This document shows positions 7,517-15,244 of a DNA stretch of 35,241 bases, piece after piece. The DNA is from an uncultured Oxalobacteraceae bacterium (GTDB lineage: Bacteria; Pseudomonadota; Gammaproteobacteria; Burkholderiales; Burkholderiaceae_D). Within the stretch, counting starts at the first letter, position 1; each line of letters opens with the position of its first letter. Position numbers and translations under genes: made by a program. The notes under the pieces are model-generated. The model saw nothing but the letters and a program-made list of their open reading frames with translations. It did not search any database and was not told the origin of the DNA. Where the stretch lies: positions 1 to 35,241 of the forward strand of contig CAITOF010000056.1 of the NCBI GenBank assembly GCA_903893945.1. The letters are read 5' to 3'.

Positions 7517-9253
7517 ATGCAACCTACTTCAAATTCCAATTCAACTAACTGTGGCACACCAGCAAATCCGTCGCCCAGCTATATCCGCACAGCGTTTGAA
7601 CCCAAACTTTCTGCACTTGAAGACATCACGCCTGTTGAGCGAAGAAACAGATGTCTGGTCGTGGTGCGCAGTCCGACCAGCACATTGGCAGAGAAAGAGC
7701 TGGCGTTCAGGGAACTGCAGACATTGGCGTCAAAAGGAATGCAGCAGCTACTAACCATCGTGCCGGTTGATGTAGAAAGCGCGAGTGGTTATACCTCGAA
7801 ATGGGTCAGTTTCCGGTTCAGCGGTATTGAGCTGTCAAGGGTGCGGGTTGACGATGGCATATCGGCGCTGGCACCCACCACCTACTTGCCTGCGGCCACG
7901 ATGTTATTGCCACGCCATCCGCCGGAAGATGACGTTAATCAGGCAAGCAACAGCAATGAAAAAGCGTCACCATCGACGACGATTAACCCGAGAGCCGAAT
8001 TAAACGCACGAGTCGCGTCAGGCGAAATCTCGGCAGATCAGGCACGGGCTGCCACGCCGTATCAACTGGCCATTATTTCAAACGCCATTTTTCTGGATTA
8101 CCTTGATATACAGACGATATTGAATTTTTCTGATCCGATGTGCAAAAATCTGCTGGCCTGCACCTGCCTGATGCGTGGCGGGCCGAACGCTGCGCCGAAA
8201 CGAGTCATCGAGCAGATCACCCGGGGCAACTATACCAACAGCGATTATTACGGCAGACCGTTACTGGACCTGTCCCATCCCATACCAAGTCTGATCTGCA
8301 ATGGTGTGATTTCAGCGGACGACATTGAAAAGTCAACGCCACTAAAAAATGCCCTCGCCTATCCCTACGTTGCCCGATGCCTGATACAGAAAATTATTAC
8401 GCTGGACGAGGTGAATGCAATTACGGACACACTGAACAACTTCAAAGACATGCAGTTCAGCGAAGCCAGGGCGTCAAACTTCGCCTTTTACGCTAGGGTC
8501 TATGACTATTTGCATTCAACACTTAACAAACAATTCCAGAGATCCGGCTTGGAGGACAGAAGGAAGGCAATGAAAGAGGACGCCATCGAAGGCTTTTTCG
8601 CTCACGCGATGGCATTACACTACAGCGGGCAACTAACTCTGGTTGAACTACTGGTTTTCATCTACAACTTAAAACACATCATCCATTCCTACGGAATGAA
8701 TTGTGCCGACCTCAACGCAGACTTCATGAACAAGATCTTTGATAATAAAGAACTGCTCAGTGAACTGATTCAATTAAAGACAGTCAAGTGTTTAAAGCAC
8801 GAGCAGCTCACGCTTACCAGCGTGCTCGGCTGGCCGGGCTGGACCGACGGCGAGATTAACAATTTGATGGTGTGTTTCAACAGCAAACCGAAAATGATTG
8901 AGCTCATTATCGACAGGCGCATACATCCGCTTTATCTGGCCGGTCTCAATTCACAGGAAATGAACAATCTCGAAAATTGTCTCAGACACCCGGAACTGGT
9001 TGATCTCATGAATGCCGGAAAATTATCCGTAGAGGACATGATCGCTTTGACGCCGCAAAAAATCATAGCGATTCTGGTGCCAGAAGTCTATAAATTCATT
9101 CTTACGGATCAAATCACGGCCAGACGGGCATCCATCATGAGTGAATCTCAGTTGGCATCCCGCATAAGCGAATTGCAGCGTGAAAATTCAACCCAGCCTC
9201 GTCCCAGTTTATCATCCCGATTCAGTTCATTTTTCAATTTCAAAAATCAATAA
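7517..9253 (+). CDS. Candidate T3SS effector 2 of a tandem paralogous family
   Basis: The start at 7517 follows TTGGAGA and gives a 578-residue product beginning MQPTSNSNS, a Ser/Thr/Asn-rich N-terminus as seen in many T3SS substrates. It shares with effector 3 the N-terminal motif FRFSGIELSR, a central region with MCKNLLACTCLM, and a segment PIPSLICNGVISADDI followed by PYVARCLIQKIITLDEVN. These two halves look like copies of one ~30-residue helical repeat. Near the C-terminus come VLGWPGW and about three more copies: KPKMIELIIDRRI, HPELVDLMNAGKLSVEDM and VPEVYKFILTDQITA. The protein ends in SLSSRFSSFFNF. No enzyme motif, signal peptide or transmembrane segment was found. The repeats point to an alpha-solenoid-like binding protein; that is inference. 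Confidence 0.85.
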   Translation: MQPTSNSNSTNCGTPANPSPSYIRTAFEPKLSALEDITPVERRNRCLVVVRSPTSTLAEKELAFRELQTLASKGMQQLLTIVPVDVESASGYTSKWVSFRFSGIELSRVRVDDGISALAPTTYLPAATMLLPRHPPEDDVNQASNSNEKASPSTTINPRAELNARVASGEISADQARAATPYQLAIISNAIFLDYLDIQTILNFSDPMCKNLLACTCLMRGGPNAAPKRVIEQITRGNYTNSDYYGRPLLDLSHPIPSLICNGVISADDIEKSTPLKNALAYPYVARCLIQKIITLDEVNAITDTLNNFKDMQFSEARASNFAFYARVYDYLHSTLNKQFQRSGLEDRRKAMKEDAIEGFFAHAMALHYSGQLTLVELLVFIYNLKHIIHSYGMNCADLNADFMNKIFDNKELLSELIQLKTVKCLKHEQLTLTSVLGWPGWTDGEINNLMVCFNSKPKMIELIIDRRIHPLYLAGLNSQEMNNLENCLRHPELVDLMNAGKLSVEDMIALTPQKIIAILVPEVYKFILTDQITARRASIMSESQLASRISELQRENSTQPRPSLSSRFSSFFNFKNQ

Positions 9254-9349
9254 AGCGCTCAAGCAGCAATCAGAAACCAACCGGGTCGCTGTTTTCGCAA
9301 GGCAGTTTTTTGATCATCGTGTCGTTGATTTTTAGAGGAAATTTTATTT

Positions 9350-10981
9350 ATGCTCCCTACGCCTTCTACCCGTTCAGCCATCTACAGCAAAATGGCCATT
9401 CCTGCAGCCAGCTTTAGCCGGTCTTCCCCTGATGCGAAACAGCTCGGGCTGGAAAGCGTCAAGCCTTTCTACCTGCGTGATGAATACCTTGCGGTCTTGT
9501 GTGACACCCAGAGCACGTTATCGCAGAAGCAGGAGGCATTCAACAAATTGCACAGTCTTGCACCGGCAGACCTTAAACCACTTTTTAGCAACCAGCTGAA
9601 CCTGGAAATTACCGGCGAGGGAAGCGATAACACTGCAGTCCGGTATCTCATCTTTACCATTGCCGGCGTTGAGCTATCAAGAACAAGGATCCAGGCATCC
9701 GAATTGACGACAAATGATCACGGGATCACTGGTGGCATCGGTAACAATGAAGTGAATCTGACCACGCCTGATTCGACAGCACCATCAACTGACCGCATTA
9801 CCAGTGAAAAAATCGCATCCAGGCAGTCTGCAAGTTTAACCGATGTCCAAAGGGAACTAATGTTGAGCCCTTTAAAAGATTATCTTGATTTTCGCGAAAT
9901 CAGGTCGATGACTGATTCGATGTGCAGGAATTTATTAAGCTGTGTCAGTCTCGTCGGCAGCGCATTTCATGCAGATCCGGAACGAGTCGTCTACCAAATA
10001 AAATGTAAGGATTTCTCTAACGAAAAATATCACGGCAAGCCATTAATCAATGTCCATTATCCTATACCCAGCCTGATATGCAATGGCATTATAACGGCAG
10101 ACAGGATTGAAGGATTACCGATCCTTGCGGACGTACTAACCATTCCGTATATCGCCCGATGTCTCATTTATAAACTCATTACCCTGGACGAAGTCAATGT
10201 GATTATCAATACCCTTTCCGTCCTGAAGGGCAAGCATCCTGACCATCATAATCATGCGTCGACAGACTATAATTTCAAATTACTTGAATATGTCTACTTA
10301 ACCGTTCTCGAGAATTTCCGGGACACATTAAAGCCGGATGTCCTGGAACATTTTTACAGGCAATTCTGTTCCCTTCAGATTCGGCGGACCACATCCGATC
10401 TGGAGTTACTGATTTTTTTTCACAGTTTGCGACATATCATTAATGCGTTTGGGATCAAGCTCGCGGATCTTGACGGCGAGATGCTGACCAAACTCTTGAT
10501 CAGGCGAGAATTCATGACTGAATTGATCCAGCTCAAGAACAATCGATGTTTGCAGCATGAAAAAATAACCCTGCCCAAGGTGCTCGGGTGGCTAGGGTGG
10601 TCAGAGAATGAAATAGGCAATCTAATGATATGTTTTAACAACGCCCCTAAACTGATCAATCTTGTAGTTGAAAACAGAATATCCCCACAGTACCTGGCTA
10701 ATCTCAGCGATCAGCAACGAAATAATATAGAGCGATGTGTTTCAGATCCCCTGCTGACCGGGTTATTCAGTGCGGGGAAAATATCCGTCGAGGACATGGC
10801 CGACCTGAGTCAGCGAAAATCCGTCAACCTCCAATCGCCTGATGTTTATAAAGCAGTTCTTAATGGAGAAATTACGGCTCGGGAAGCGTCAAACATGAAC
10901 GCGTGGCAGCGGGATAATGTACAGAATCCGATTGCCAGGCTGTCTTCCAAATTTACGTCGATGTTCTCATTTTCAGAATAG
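9350..10981 (+). CDS. Candidate T3SS effector 3 of a tandem paralogous family
   Basis: The 543-residue product starts at an ATG preceded by AGAGGAAA, 96 nt after effector 2, so the two are probably cotranscribed. It is clearly homologous to effector 2 along its length: FTIAGVELSRTRI near residue 105, SMCRNLLSCVSLV, PIPSLICNGIITADRIE, PYIARCLIYKLITLDEVN, VLGWLGW, and then the C-terminal repeats ISPQYLANLSDQQ, KISVEDMADLS and EITAREASNMN. The end, RLSSKFTSMFSF, is shared with effector 1. Its N-terminus MLPTPSTRS resembles effector 1, so it may be closest to the common ancestor. It is a cytosolic-type sequence without signal peptide. Function unknown; secretion by the neighbouring T3SS is an inference. 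Confidence 0.85.
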   Translation: MLPTPSTRSAIYSKMAIPAASFSRSSPDAKQLGLESVKPFYLRDEYLAVLCDTQSTLSQKQEAFNKLHSLAPADLKPLFSNQLNLEITGEGSDNTAVRYLIFTIAGVELSRTRIQASELTTNDHGITGGIGNNEVNLTTPDSTAPSTDRITSEKIASRQSASLTDVQRELMLSPLKDYLDFREIRSMTDSMCRNLLSCVSLVGSAFHADPERVVYQIKCKDFSNEKYHGKPLINVHYPIPSLICNGIITADRIEGLPILADVLTIPYIARCLIYKLITLDEVNVIINTLSVLKGKHPDHHNHASTDYNFKLLEYVYLTVLENFRDTLKPDVLEHFYRQFCSLQIRRTTSDLELLIFFHSLRHIINAFGIKLADLDGEMLTKLLIRREFMTELIQLKNNRCLQHEKITLPKVLGWLGWSENEIGNLMICFNNAPKLINLVVENRISPQYLANLSDQQRNNIERCVSDPLLTGLFSAGKISVEDMADLSQRKSVNLQSPDVYKAVLNGEITAREASNMNAWQRDNVQNPIARLSSKFTSMFSFSE

Positions 10982-11187
10982 CTAAACGTAGTGCCAAACT
11001 AAACATAATGGGTCTGGTTGCCGCTATCATCGCCCAGGCCAAATTCGAGCTTATTCTGCGATTCGGAGGCGGCTGCGCGGTTTGGATGTTATTGAAACCA
11101 CCTGGATTGGGATGAATTGAGTTGGATTGAATTGGATTGGATGCCCTTGCTTTACGTTGACTCGCATTTGGATTACAACATATGAAG
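10982..11187. other. Convergent intergenic region with TTGGATTGAA-type repeats
   Basis: This gap lies between the stop codons of effector 3 and sctO. At about 11103-11142 it holds a short degenerate repeat of TTGGATTGAA / TTGGATTGGA units. No clear hairpin terminator is seen for either gene. In canonical SPI-1-type clusters sctP, sctQ and the export apparatus genes would follow sctO here; instead the operon stops, so this may be an old rearrangement junction. Confidence 0.5.
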
Positions 11188-11655
11188 TCAATTTTGCGAG
11201 TGGAGTTGCAATACGACGCTATCCTGGGTTTCTTCTTCAATTGCAGAATCCTGGCGCATGCCCCATTGCTGCTTGACAAGATGCGTCCATTTGGTAAATT
11301 TTTTTTCTTTTCTGGACAGATAACTCAACATTTTTTGGCTCTGACGCATAGTCAGTTCAAGTTGCGACAAATCTTCGACGAGCAGTTCGTGCTCATGCAG
11401 CGCCTGTTGGCGCTGGTGCAGTAAAATTGCCAACTGTTTGCGCTGACCGTAGATATCGGCTTTTGTTACGTAACCATTGGCAATCTGCTTGGCGACGATG
11501 GCATGCTGGAAATCACGTATCTGGGCTTCAAGCTCGCGGATCTGTTTAATTATTTCTTTCTTCTCAAGATTGTCCCGCATCAGGCTGCGTCGAACATCCT
11601 GAATTTTCTGCTCGCATAACGACACGAGTTGACGTCCTTTACGATACTGCTGCAT
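11188..11655 (-). CDS. sctO: T3SS central stalk protein SctO (InvI/SpaM/YscO-like)
   Basis: The 155-residue product is almost entirely charged and helical with heptad-like spacing, as expected for the SctO coiled-coil stalk that sits in the SctN hexamer and links it to the export gate. Its ATG lies inside the end of sctN (17-nt overlap), the usual invC-invI order. Length agrees with the family (about 115-160 residues). Sequence conservation in this family is low, so the call relies on position, size and coiled-coil character. It is the last gene of its unit; the expected next genes sctP and sctQ are absent. Confidence 0.8.
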   Translation of the reverse strand: MQQYRKGRQLVSLCEQKIQDVRRSLMRDNLEKKEIIKQIRELEAQIRDFQHAIVAKQIANGYVTKADIYGQRKQLAILLHQRQQALHEHELLVEDLSQLELTMRQSQKMLSYLSRKEKKFTKWTHLVKQQWGMRQDSAIEEETQDSVVLQLHSQN

Positions 11656-12928
11656 TCAGCTGCTCCAGAGTTTTATCGAATGGCGTGGATTCGTCCAGAG
11701 ACTGGCGTAACACCTTATTCAATTTTGGTTTGCAGGCAAAGGCAAAATCATTTTCTGCATTGTCACCTTTTTTATATTCACCCAGGTCAACAAACATTTG
11801 CATTTCTTCAAGTGTTGCCAGGGTACTTCTCACTTTGGTGGCCAGGGCCTGATGCGTTTTTTTTGTCACCTGGGTGAAGACCCGACTTGCGCTTCTCAAG
11901 ATATCAATGGCGGGATAATGACCCTGGCCAGCAAGCTTTTTGCTCAGGTAAATATGACCGTCCAAAATCGAGCGCACCTCATCGCCTATCGGGTCAACAT
12001 CATCGTCACTTTCTAACAGCACCGTGTAAAAGGCGGTAATGCTGCCTTCCATCGTTTTACCTGCACGTTCCAGCAGTTTGGGCATGGCGTCAAATACGGA
12101 CGCCGGATAGCCCCGGCGCGCAGGCATTTCACCGGCGGAAAGTGCCACGTCGCGCAATGCCCTGGCAAATCGGGTCAGTGAATCCAGCAACAGCACCACT
12201 TTTTTCCCATTCGCCCGAAAATATTCAGCCACGGTGGTGGCGACCAGTGCCGCATTCATCCGGTCGACGGGTGAAAAATCGGAGGTGGCATACACCAGAA
12301 CTGTGCGGTCGCGATGCGCGCAATGTCGCAGCCAGTGCGTCAGTTCAGCCACTTCGCGACCGCGCTCGCCGATCAGTCCCACAACAAACACGTCGGCGTC
12401 ACCGTGTTCTATCAGCATATGCATCAATGAGGTTTTGCCGCCACCGGCCGGCGCAAATATGCCCATACGCTGCCCTTCCCCGCAGGTCAGCAAGCCGTCT
12501 ATCGCCCTTACGCCGGTGGCCAGGGGCGTGTCAATCAGGCCACGTTCAATGTAATTGGGCGGCAATGCGTCCACTTTGCAATATACGGCATGCCCGCCAT
12601 CGTCCGCGCCAAATCGTTCTGCCACCTTTCCTGTTGAATCAAGTACACAGCCAAGCAGACCGGCACTGATGGGAATATGCAGACTCTGTCCGGTCGGCAT
12701 CAGTATCATCTCACGCGAGGCACCGGACGTCGGCCCCATCATATTCAAAATGGCCTTGTCGTGCTGAAAACCAACCACCTGCGCCCGGCCTATTACCTGC
12801 GAAAGGTGAATGGAAGGCCGCAACTCACAGATTTCGCCGATAAAGACATTCTTTAAAGGCGCTTCCAGCACGGAGCCACGCAAACTGGTGGGATGGGCGA
12901 ACTGTTTCCATACTGCCTGAGAATTCAT
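11639..12928 (-). CDS. sctN: T3SS ATPase SctN (InvC/SpaL-like)
   Basis: This is the cytosolic hexameric ATPase that strips chaperones from substrates and unfolds them for export. The ATG at 12928 follows AAAGGAAA and gives 429 residues, close to InvC. Visible motifs are Walker A APAGGGKT (about residues 159-166), GLIGERGRE with the catalytic Glu (about 185-192), and Walker B VVLLLDSLTR (about 244-253). SLTRFARALRD and GEMPARRGYPASVFD are typical of FliI/SctN ATPases. The phrase GIFAPAGGGKTSLMHMLIE is closer to InvC than to the flagellar enzyme. It is transcribed divergently from the sctF-sctV unit, whereas in SPI-1 it lies downstream of invA. It is very likely functional. Confidence 0.97.
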   Translation of the reverse strand: MNSQAVWKQFAHPTSLRGSVLEAPLKNVFIGEICELRPSIHLSQVIGRAQVVGFQHDKAILNMMGPTSGASREMILMPTGQSLHIPISAGLLGCVLDSTGKVAERFGADDGGHAVYCKVDALPPNYIERGLIDTPLATGVRAIDGLLTCGEGQRMGIFAPAGGGKTSLMHMLIEHGDADVFVVGLIGERGREVAELTHWLRHCAHRDRTVLVYATSDFSPVDRMNAALVATTVAEYFRANGKKVVLLLDSLTRFARALRDVALSAGEMPARRGYPASVFDAMPKLLERAGKTMEGSITAFYTVLLESDDDVDPIGDEVRSILDGHIYLSKKLAGQGHYPAIDILRSASRVFTQVTKKTHQALATKVRSTLATLEEMQMFVDLGEYKKGDNAENDFAFACKPKLNKVLRQSLDESTPFDKTLEQLNAAVS

Positions 12929-13235
12929 TGGACTATTTCCTTTTAACTTCAGTCTCAATGAATTATTCCATCAACGCGTCCCTCGCGTTACTCGGATATT
13001 TACTTACCGTATAAATACGGTATTGAAACTACCGAGAGGAGGACGAATACAACACATTAGCCGTGGCGATCAATAGACCTGCCCGTAGTTTCCACAACCC
13101 CGTAAAAGTCACAGGACTCAAACTGTAAAAACCTATGCAAACTGACCTCATATCAATCAAGGCACCACACCAATGGACCGGCAAATGCGGCGTTGATATA
13201 AATAACGTTATTAATTTTTTTAAAGGAAATTTACC
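12929..13235. promoter_or_regulatory. Divergent control region between sctN and sctF
   Basis: Both T3SS units must be transcribed from this 307-nt region. It contains a perfect 18-bp dyad at 13005-13022 and an inverted pair GAAACTAC (13025-13032) / GTAGTTTC (13085-13092). Near sctF, TTGATATAAATAACG and an A/T run precede the ribosome site AAAGGAAA. No protein gene is convincing here, and no sctD (prgH-like) gene is present, although it would normally precede sctF. Confidence 0.6.
13005..13022. promoter_or_regulatory. 18-bp perfect dyad, candidate operator
   Basis: TACCGTAT-AA-ATACGGTA has 8-bp arms and a 2-nt spacer. It lies 77 nt from the sctN start and 213 nt from sctF. Its core GTATAAATAC recurs at 5782-5791 upstream of effector 1, and TATAAATAC occurs upstream of effector 2. 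A dimeric regulator site is a reasonable reading; no known consensus was recognised. Confidence 0.45.
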
Positions 13236-13481
13236 ATGTCGAACACTATTGGGAATGACAGTATTTCTGAAATTTGGAACCAGCTTTCAGCCAGTCATAA
13301 GGAGTTGCAGGGTAACGTCGACCAGCTTTTGACCGAATTGGGAAAAGACGCCTCCAAACTTGATGTTGTTGCGCAATATCAGGCAGCCAATTCTGCATTG
13401 ATGAATTTATTCAGCGCAGCCACGTCGTCGATGAAATCCCGTTCTGATAAAGCAGAAGCAATTTCCCGCAACATTACCTGA
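13236..13481 (+). CDS. sctF: T3SS needle filament subunit SctF (PrgI/MxiH-like)
   Basis: The 81-residue product has the size and helical hairpin layout of PrgI/MxiH needle subunits. A Trp near the N-terminus (SEIWNQLS), a polar turn (ELGKDASK), then VVAQYQAANSALMNLFSA and a C-terminal helix ending AEAISRNIT follow the PrgI pattern. The protein polymerises into the external needle that carries substrates to the host cell. The ATG is preceded by AAAGGAAATTTACC. It is the first gene of the plus-strand unit and is separated from sctI by 181 nt containing a strong hairpin, perhaps to allow much higher needle expression. Confidence 0.9.
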   Translation: MSNTIGNDSISEIWNQLSASHKELQGNVDQLLTELGKDASKLDVVAQYQAANSALMNLFSAATSSMKSRSDKAEAISRNIT

Positions 13482-13573
13482 CGCATCAACTGGGCAAGGT
13501 CATGAAACACCGGTTTCTGGGTAACGCCGTAACGCTGTTCCGGTGCACCATGGCAAAACGGGTAGGTGGCTAA

Positions 13574-13618
13574 CCGATGCGGCAACCAGATTTAATTCCT
13601 GCACTGGTGCTGCATCGG
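13574..13618 (+). promoter_or_regulatory. Stem-loop between sctF and sctI
   Basis: CCGATGCGGCAACCAG (13574-13589) pairs with CTGGTGCTGCATCGG (13604-13618), about 14 pairs with one mismatch and one bulged base, around a 14-nt loop. No T run follows, so it is more likely an mRNA stabiliser, processing site or attenuator than a simple terminator. Confidence 0.55.
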
Positions 13619-13662
13619 ACCCTGCAATTTAAACTAGTTTTACAACTGAGAGAGGTGATTAA

Positions 13663-13974
13663 ATGTTAAAAGTGCCTGTAACTGCCATTTCTGCCGCAAA
13701 GCCGATTACGTCATTTGAGGTGGCACCTGACATGTCCACCGAGGTAAATGGCACTGACCTGTTGTCGAAAGTTACTGAGGGTCTCGTGACCCTGAGCGAG
13801 CGCGCCAAACAGGCTCACCTGGACATCACGGCTGATCTGCAGCAGGATGCCACCAATCCCCTGACCATACTCAAGGTCCAGCAGAAATTGAGCGCGGAGG
13901 GCTCCAAAGTGTCGCTGTTAAACGGCGTTGTGCACAAGCTGGGTTCTACGTTCAACGATTTATTGAAATCATGA
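13663..13974 (+). CDS. sctI: T3SS inner rod protein SctI (PrgJ/MxiI-like)
   Basis: The 103-residue product matches PrgJ in size and position. Its C-terminal half (LTILKVQQKLSAEGSKVSLL followed by a short helix to the end) is the conserved part of the family, which resembles the needle subunit. SctI forms the inner rod that joins the needle to the export gate and takes part in substrate switching. GAGAGGTGATTA before the ATG supplies the ribosome site. The stop codon overlaps the sctJ start as ATGATGA, indicating coupled translation. Confidence 0.85.
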   Translation: MLKVPVTAISAAKPITSFEVAPDMSTEVNGTDLLSKVTEGLVTLSERAKQAHLDITADLQQDATNPLTILKVQQKLSAEGSKVSLLNGVVHKLGSTFNDLLKS

Positions 13975-14708
13975 TGACAACCCGCCTGTCCTCACTTATG
14001 CTGGTTGCCTGCCTGTTGCTGGCCGGATGCGATCAGGAGCTCCTTAACGGGCTTGACCAGCGTCAGGCCAATGAAGTGCTGGCTGTTTTGCAACAGGCCA
14101 ATATCTCCGCGAAGAAGCTGGATGAGGGCAAGCAGAAATACAAGATTCAGGTGGATCCGGCTGATTTTTCGCGGTCGGTTCAACTGTTAAAGGCCAATGA
14201 TCTGCCGACCAAGGACCGGATCGAGATTGCGCAGATGTTTCCGGCTGATTCATTAGCCACATCCCCGCGCGCAGAAAAGGCGCGGCTCATTTCCGGAATC
14301 GAACAACGACTTGAACAGTCTCTGCTGGTGCTGCCAAACGTCGTAAAGGCGCGTTTGCATCTCAGTTACGATGTCGAAACCGGCTCTACCGGCCAACCGG
14401 TATCGCCATCGCACCTGTCGGTGCTGATTGTTTACCGGAATAATGAGGATGAAGCCGTTCTGATTAACCAGATCAAGCGATTTCTGAAAAACAGCCTGCC
14501 TTCCGTAAGCTATGACGACATCTCTGTCGTGCTGGCAAAAGCCAGCCAGGAGCAGATCATGGTTCCGCAGGTGGTTGAAACACACATTTATAACGACGCG
14601 TTTTTCTACCCGTCATTAGGGGCGGCATGTGTCATCGTTGCAGGCTTTTGCGGCTATCTATGGCGACGGAAAGCCTTTGTAAATAACATCCCGAACGAAA
14701 AATCATGA
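13971..14708 (+). CDS. sctJ: T3SS inner-membrane ring lipoprotein SctJ (PrgK/MxiJ-like)
   Basis: The 245-residue product has a lipoprotein signal with lipobox LLAGC (Cys20). LNGLDQRQANEVLAVLQQ, EIAQMFPADSLATSPRAEKA and IEQRLEQSL follow, which are nearly the same words as in PrgK. A membrane segment near residues 209-228 (FYPSLGAACVIVAGFCGYLW) ends in a basic stop-transfer sequence. It forms the periplasmic inner-membrane ring (24 copies in Salmonella). Its partner ring protein SctD is not encoded here. It overlaps both neighbours by a few bases in a tightly coupled operon. Confidence 0.97.
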   Translation: MMTTRLSSLMLVACLLLAGCDQELLNGLDQRQANEVLAVLQQANISAKKLDEGKQKYKIQVDPADFSRSVQLLKANDLPTKDRIEIAQMFPADSLATSPRAEKARLISGIEQRLEQSLLVLPNVVKARLHLSYDVETGSTGQPVSPSHLSVLIVYRNNEDEAVLINQIKRFLKNSLPSVSYDDISVVLAKASQEQIMVPQVVETHIYNDAFFYPSLGAACVIVAGFCGYLWRRKAFVNNIPNEKS

Positions 14709-15244
14709 TGACCGGGCTATTACGCGTCATGTATGCACCGCTGGATTATATCCATCCGGGCCATTTTACGAAGCCGGACTGTGCGCTGACGGCATCTGAG
14801 CAGCAGGCCATCAACCACACGCTAATTCGTCGCTACCGCCTGAAGACATCGCTCGATTTTCCAGCCAATTCAACTGAGATTGCCCGCCTTGCCGCTGCAT
14901 GGGGCAGGATACCTCAAGTCGCATGGTTGCTGGGATGCAAGTTAGCACGTGGCAGTCTGGCAATGAATGGCCAACTGGCGGCGCTTCCGGCATCTGCACG
15001 CCAGTTTGTCGAATTGCCGGTCTTCTGCCCTTCGCTGTTTCTGAACGGACCGATGACCCGCGCAGCGCTCGAAATGCATGGCGCCCGCTATTTATTTCAG
15101 TGGCAGCGACAGTTACCCGAATCACTGGCACAACGTTTGCCCTTATTGTTTGCGCCAGATGCAGGCGGCCCGCATGAAAGCCCGGTGCCGAATCGCTCAT
15201 TACTCACATTTGCGTTTGATTATGCCAAGAATTCTCAACATTGA
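14705..15244 (+). CDS. sctK: T3SS sorting-platform adaptor SctK (OrgA/MxiK-like)
   Basis: The 179-residue product sits between sctJ and sctL exactly where orgA follows prgK. It starts at an ATG overlapping the sctJ stop. It is soluble, rich in Leu and Trp, with an aromatic-rich N-terminus (MYAPLDYIHPGHF) and a middle region LARGSLAMNGQLAALPASAR typical of OrgA/MxiK proteins. SctK links the SctD ring to the SctQ pods of the cytoplasmic sorting platform. Both SctD and SctQ are missing from the window. The assignment rests mostly on gene order and overall resemblance. Confidence 0.8.
   Translation: MMTGLLRVMYAPLDYIHPGHFTKPDCALTASEQQAINHTLIRRYRLKTSLDFPANSTEIARLAAAWGRIPQVAWLLGCKLARGSLAMNGQLAALPASARQFVELPVFCPSLFLNGPMTRAALEMHGARYLFQWQRQLPESLAQRLPLLFAPDAGGPHESPVPNRSLLTFAFDYAKNSQH

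Noticed and set aside
10953..11279. 108-codon minus-strand frame between effector 3 and sctO
   Set aside because: Overlaps the end of effector 3, the repeat tract and the end of sctO; the translation is low-complexity Asn/Pro/Arg without family features.
12142..12669. 175-codon plus-strand frame opposite sctN
   Set aside because: Shadow of the ATPase gene; Arg/Pro/His-rich translation.
15078..15221. Upstream extension of sctL by 48 codons
   Set aside because: Overlaps sctK almost throughout and lacks resemblance to SctL; the ATG at 15222 fits the family N-terminus.
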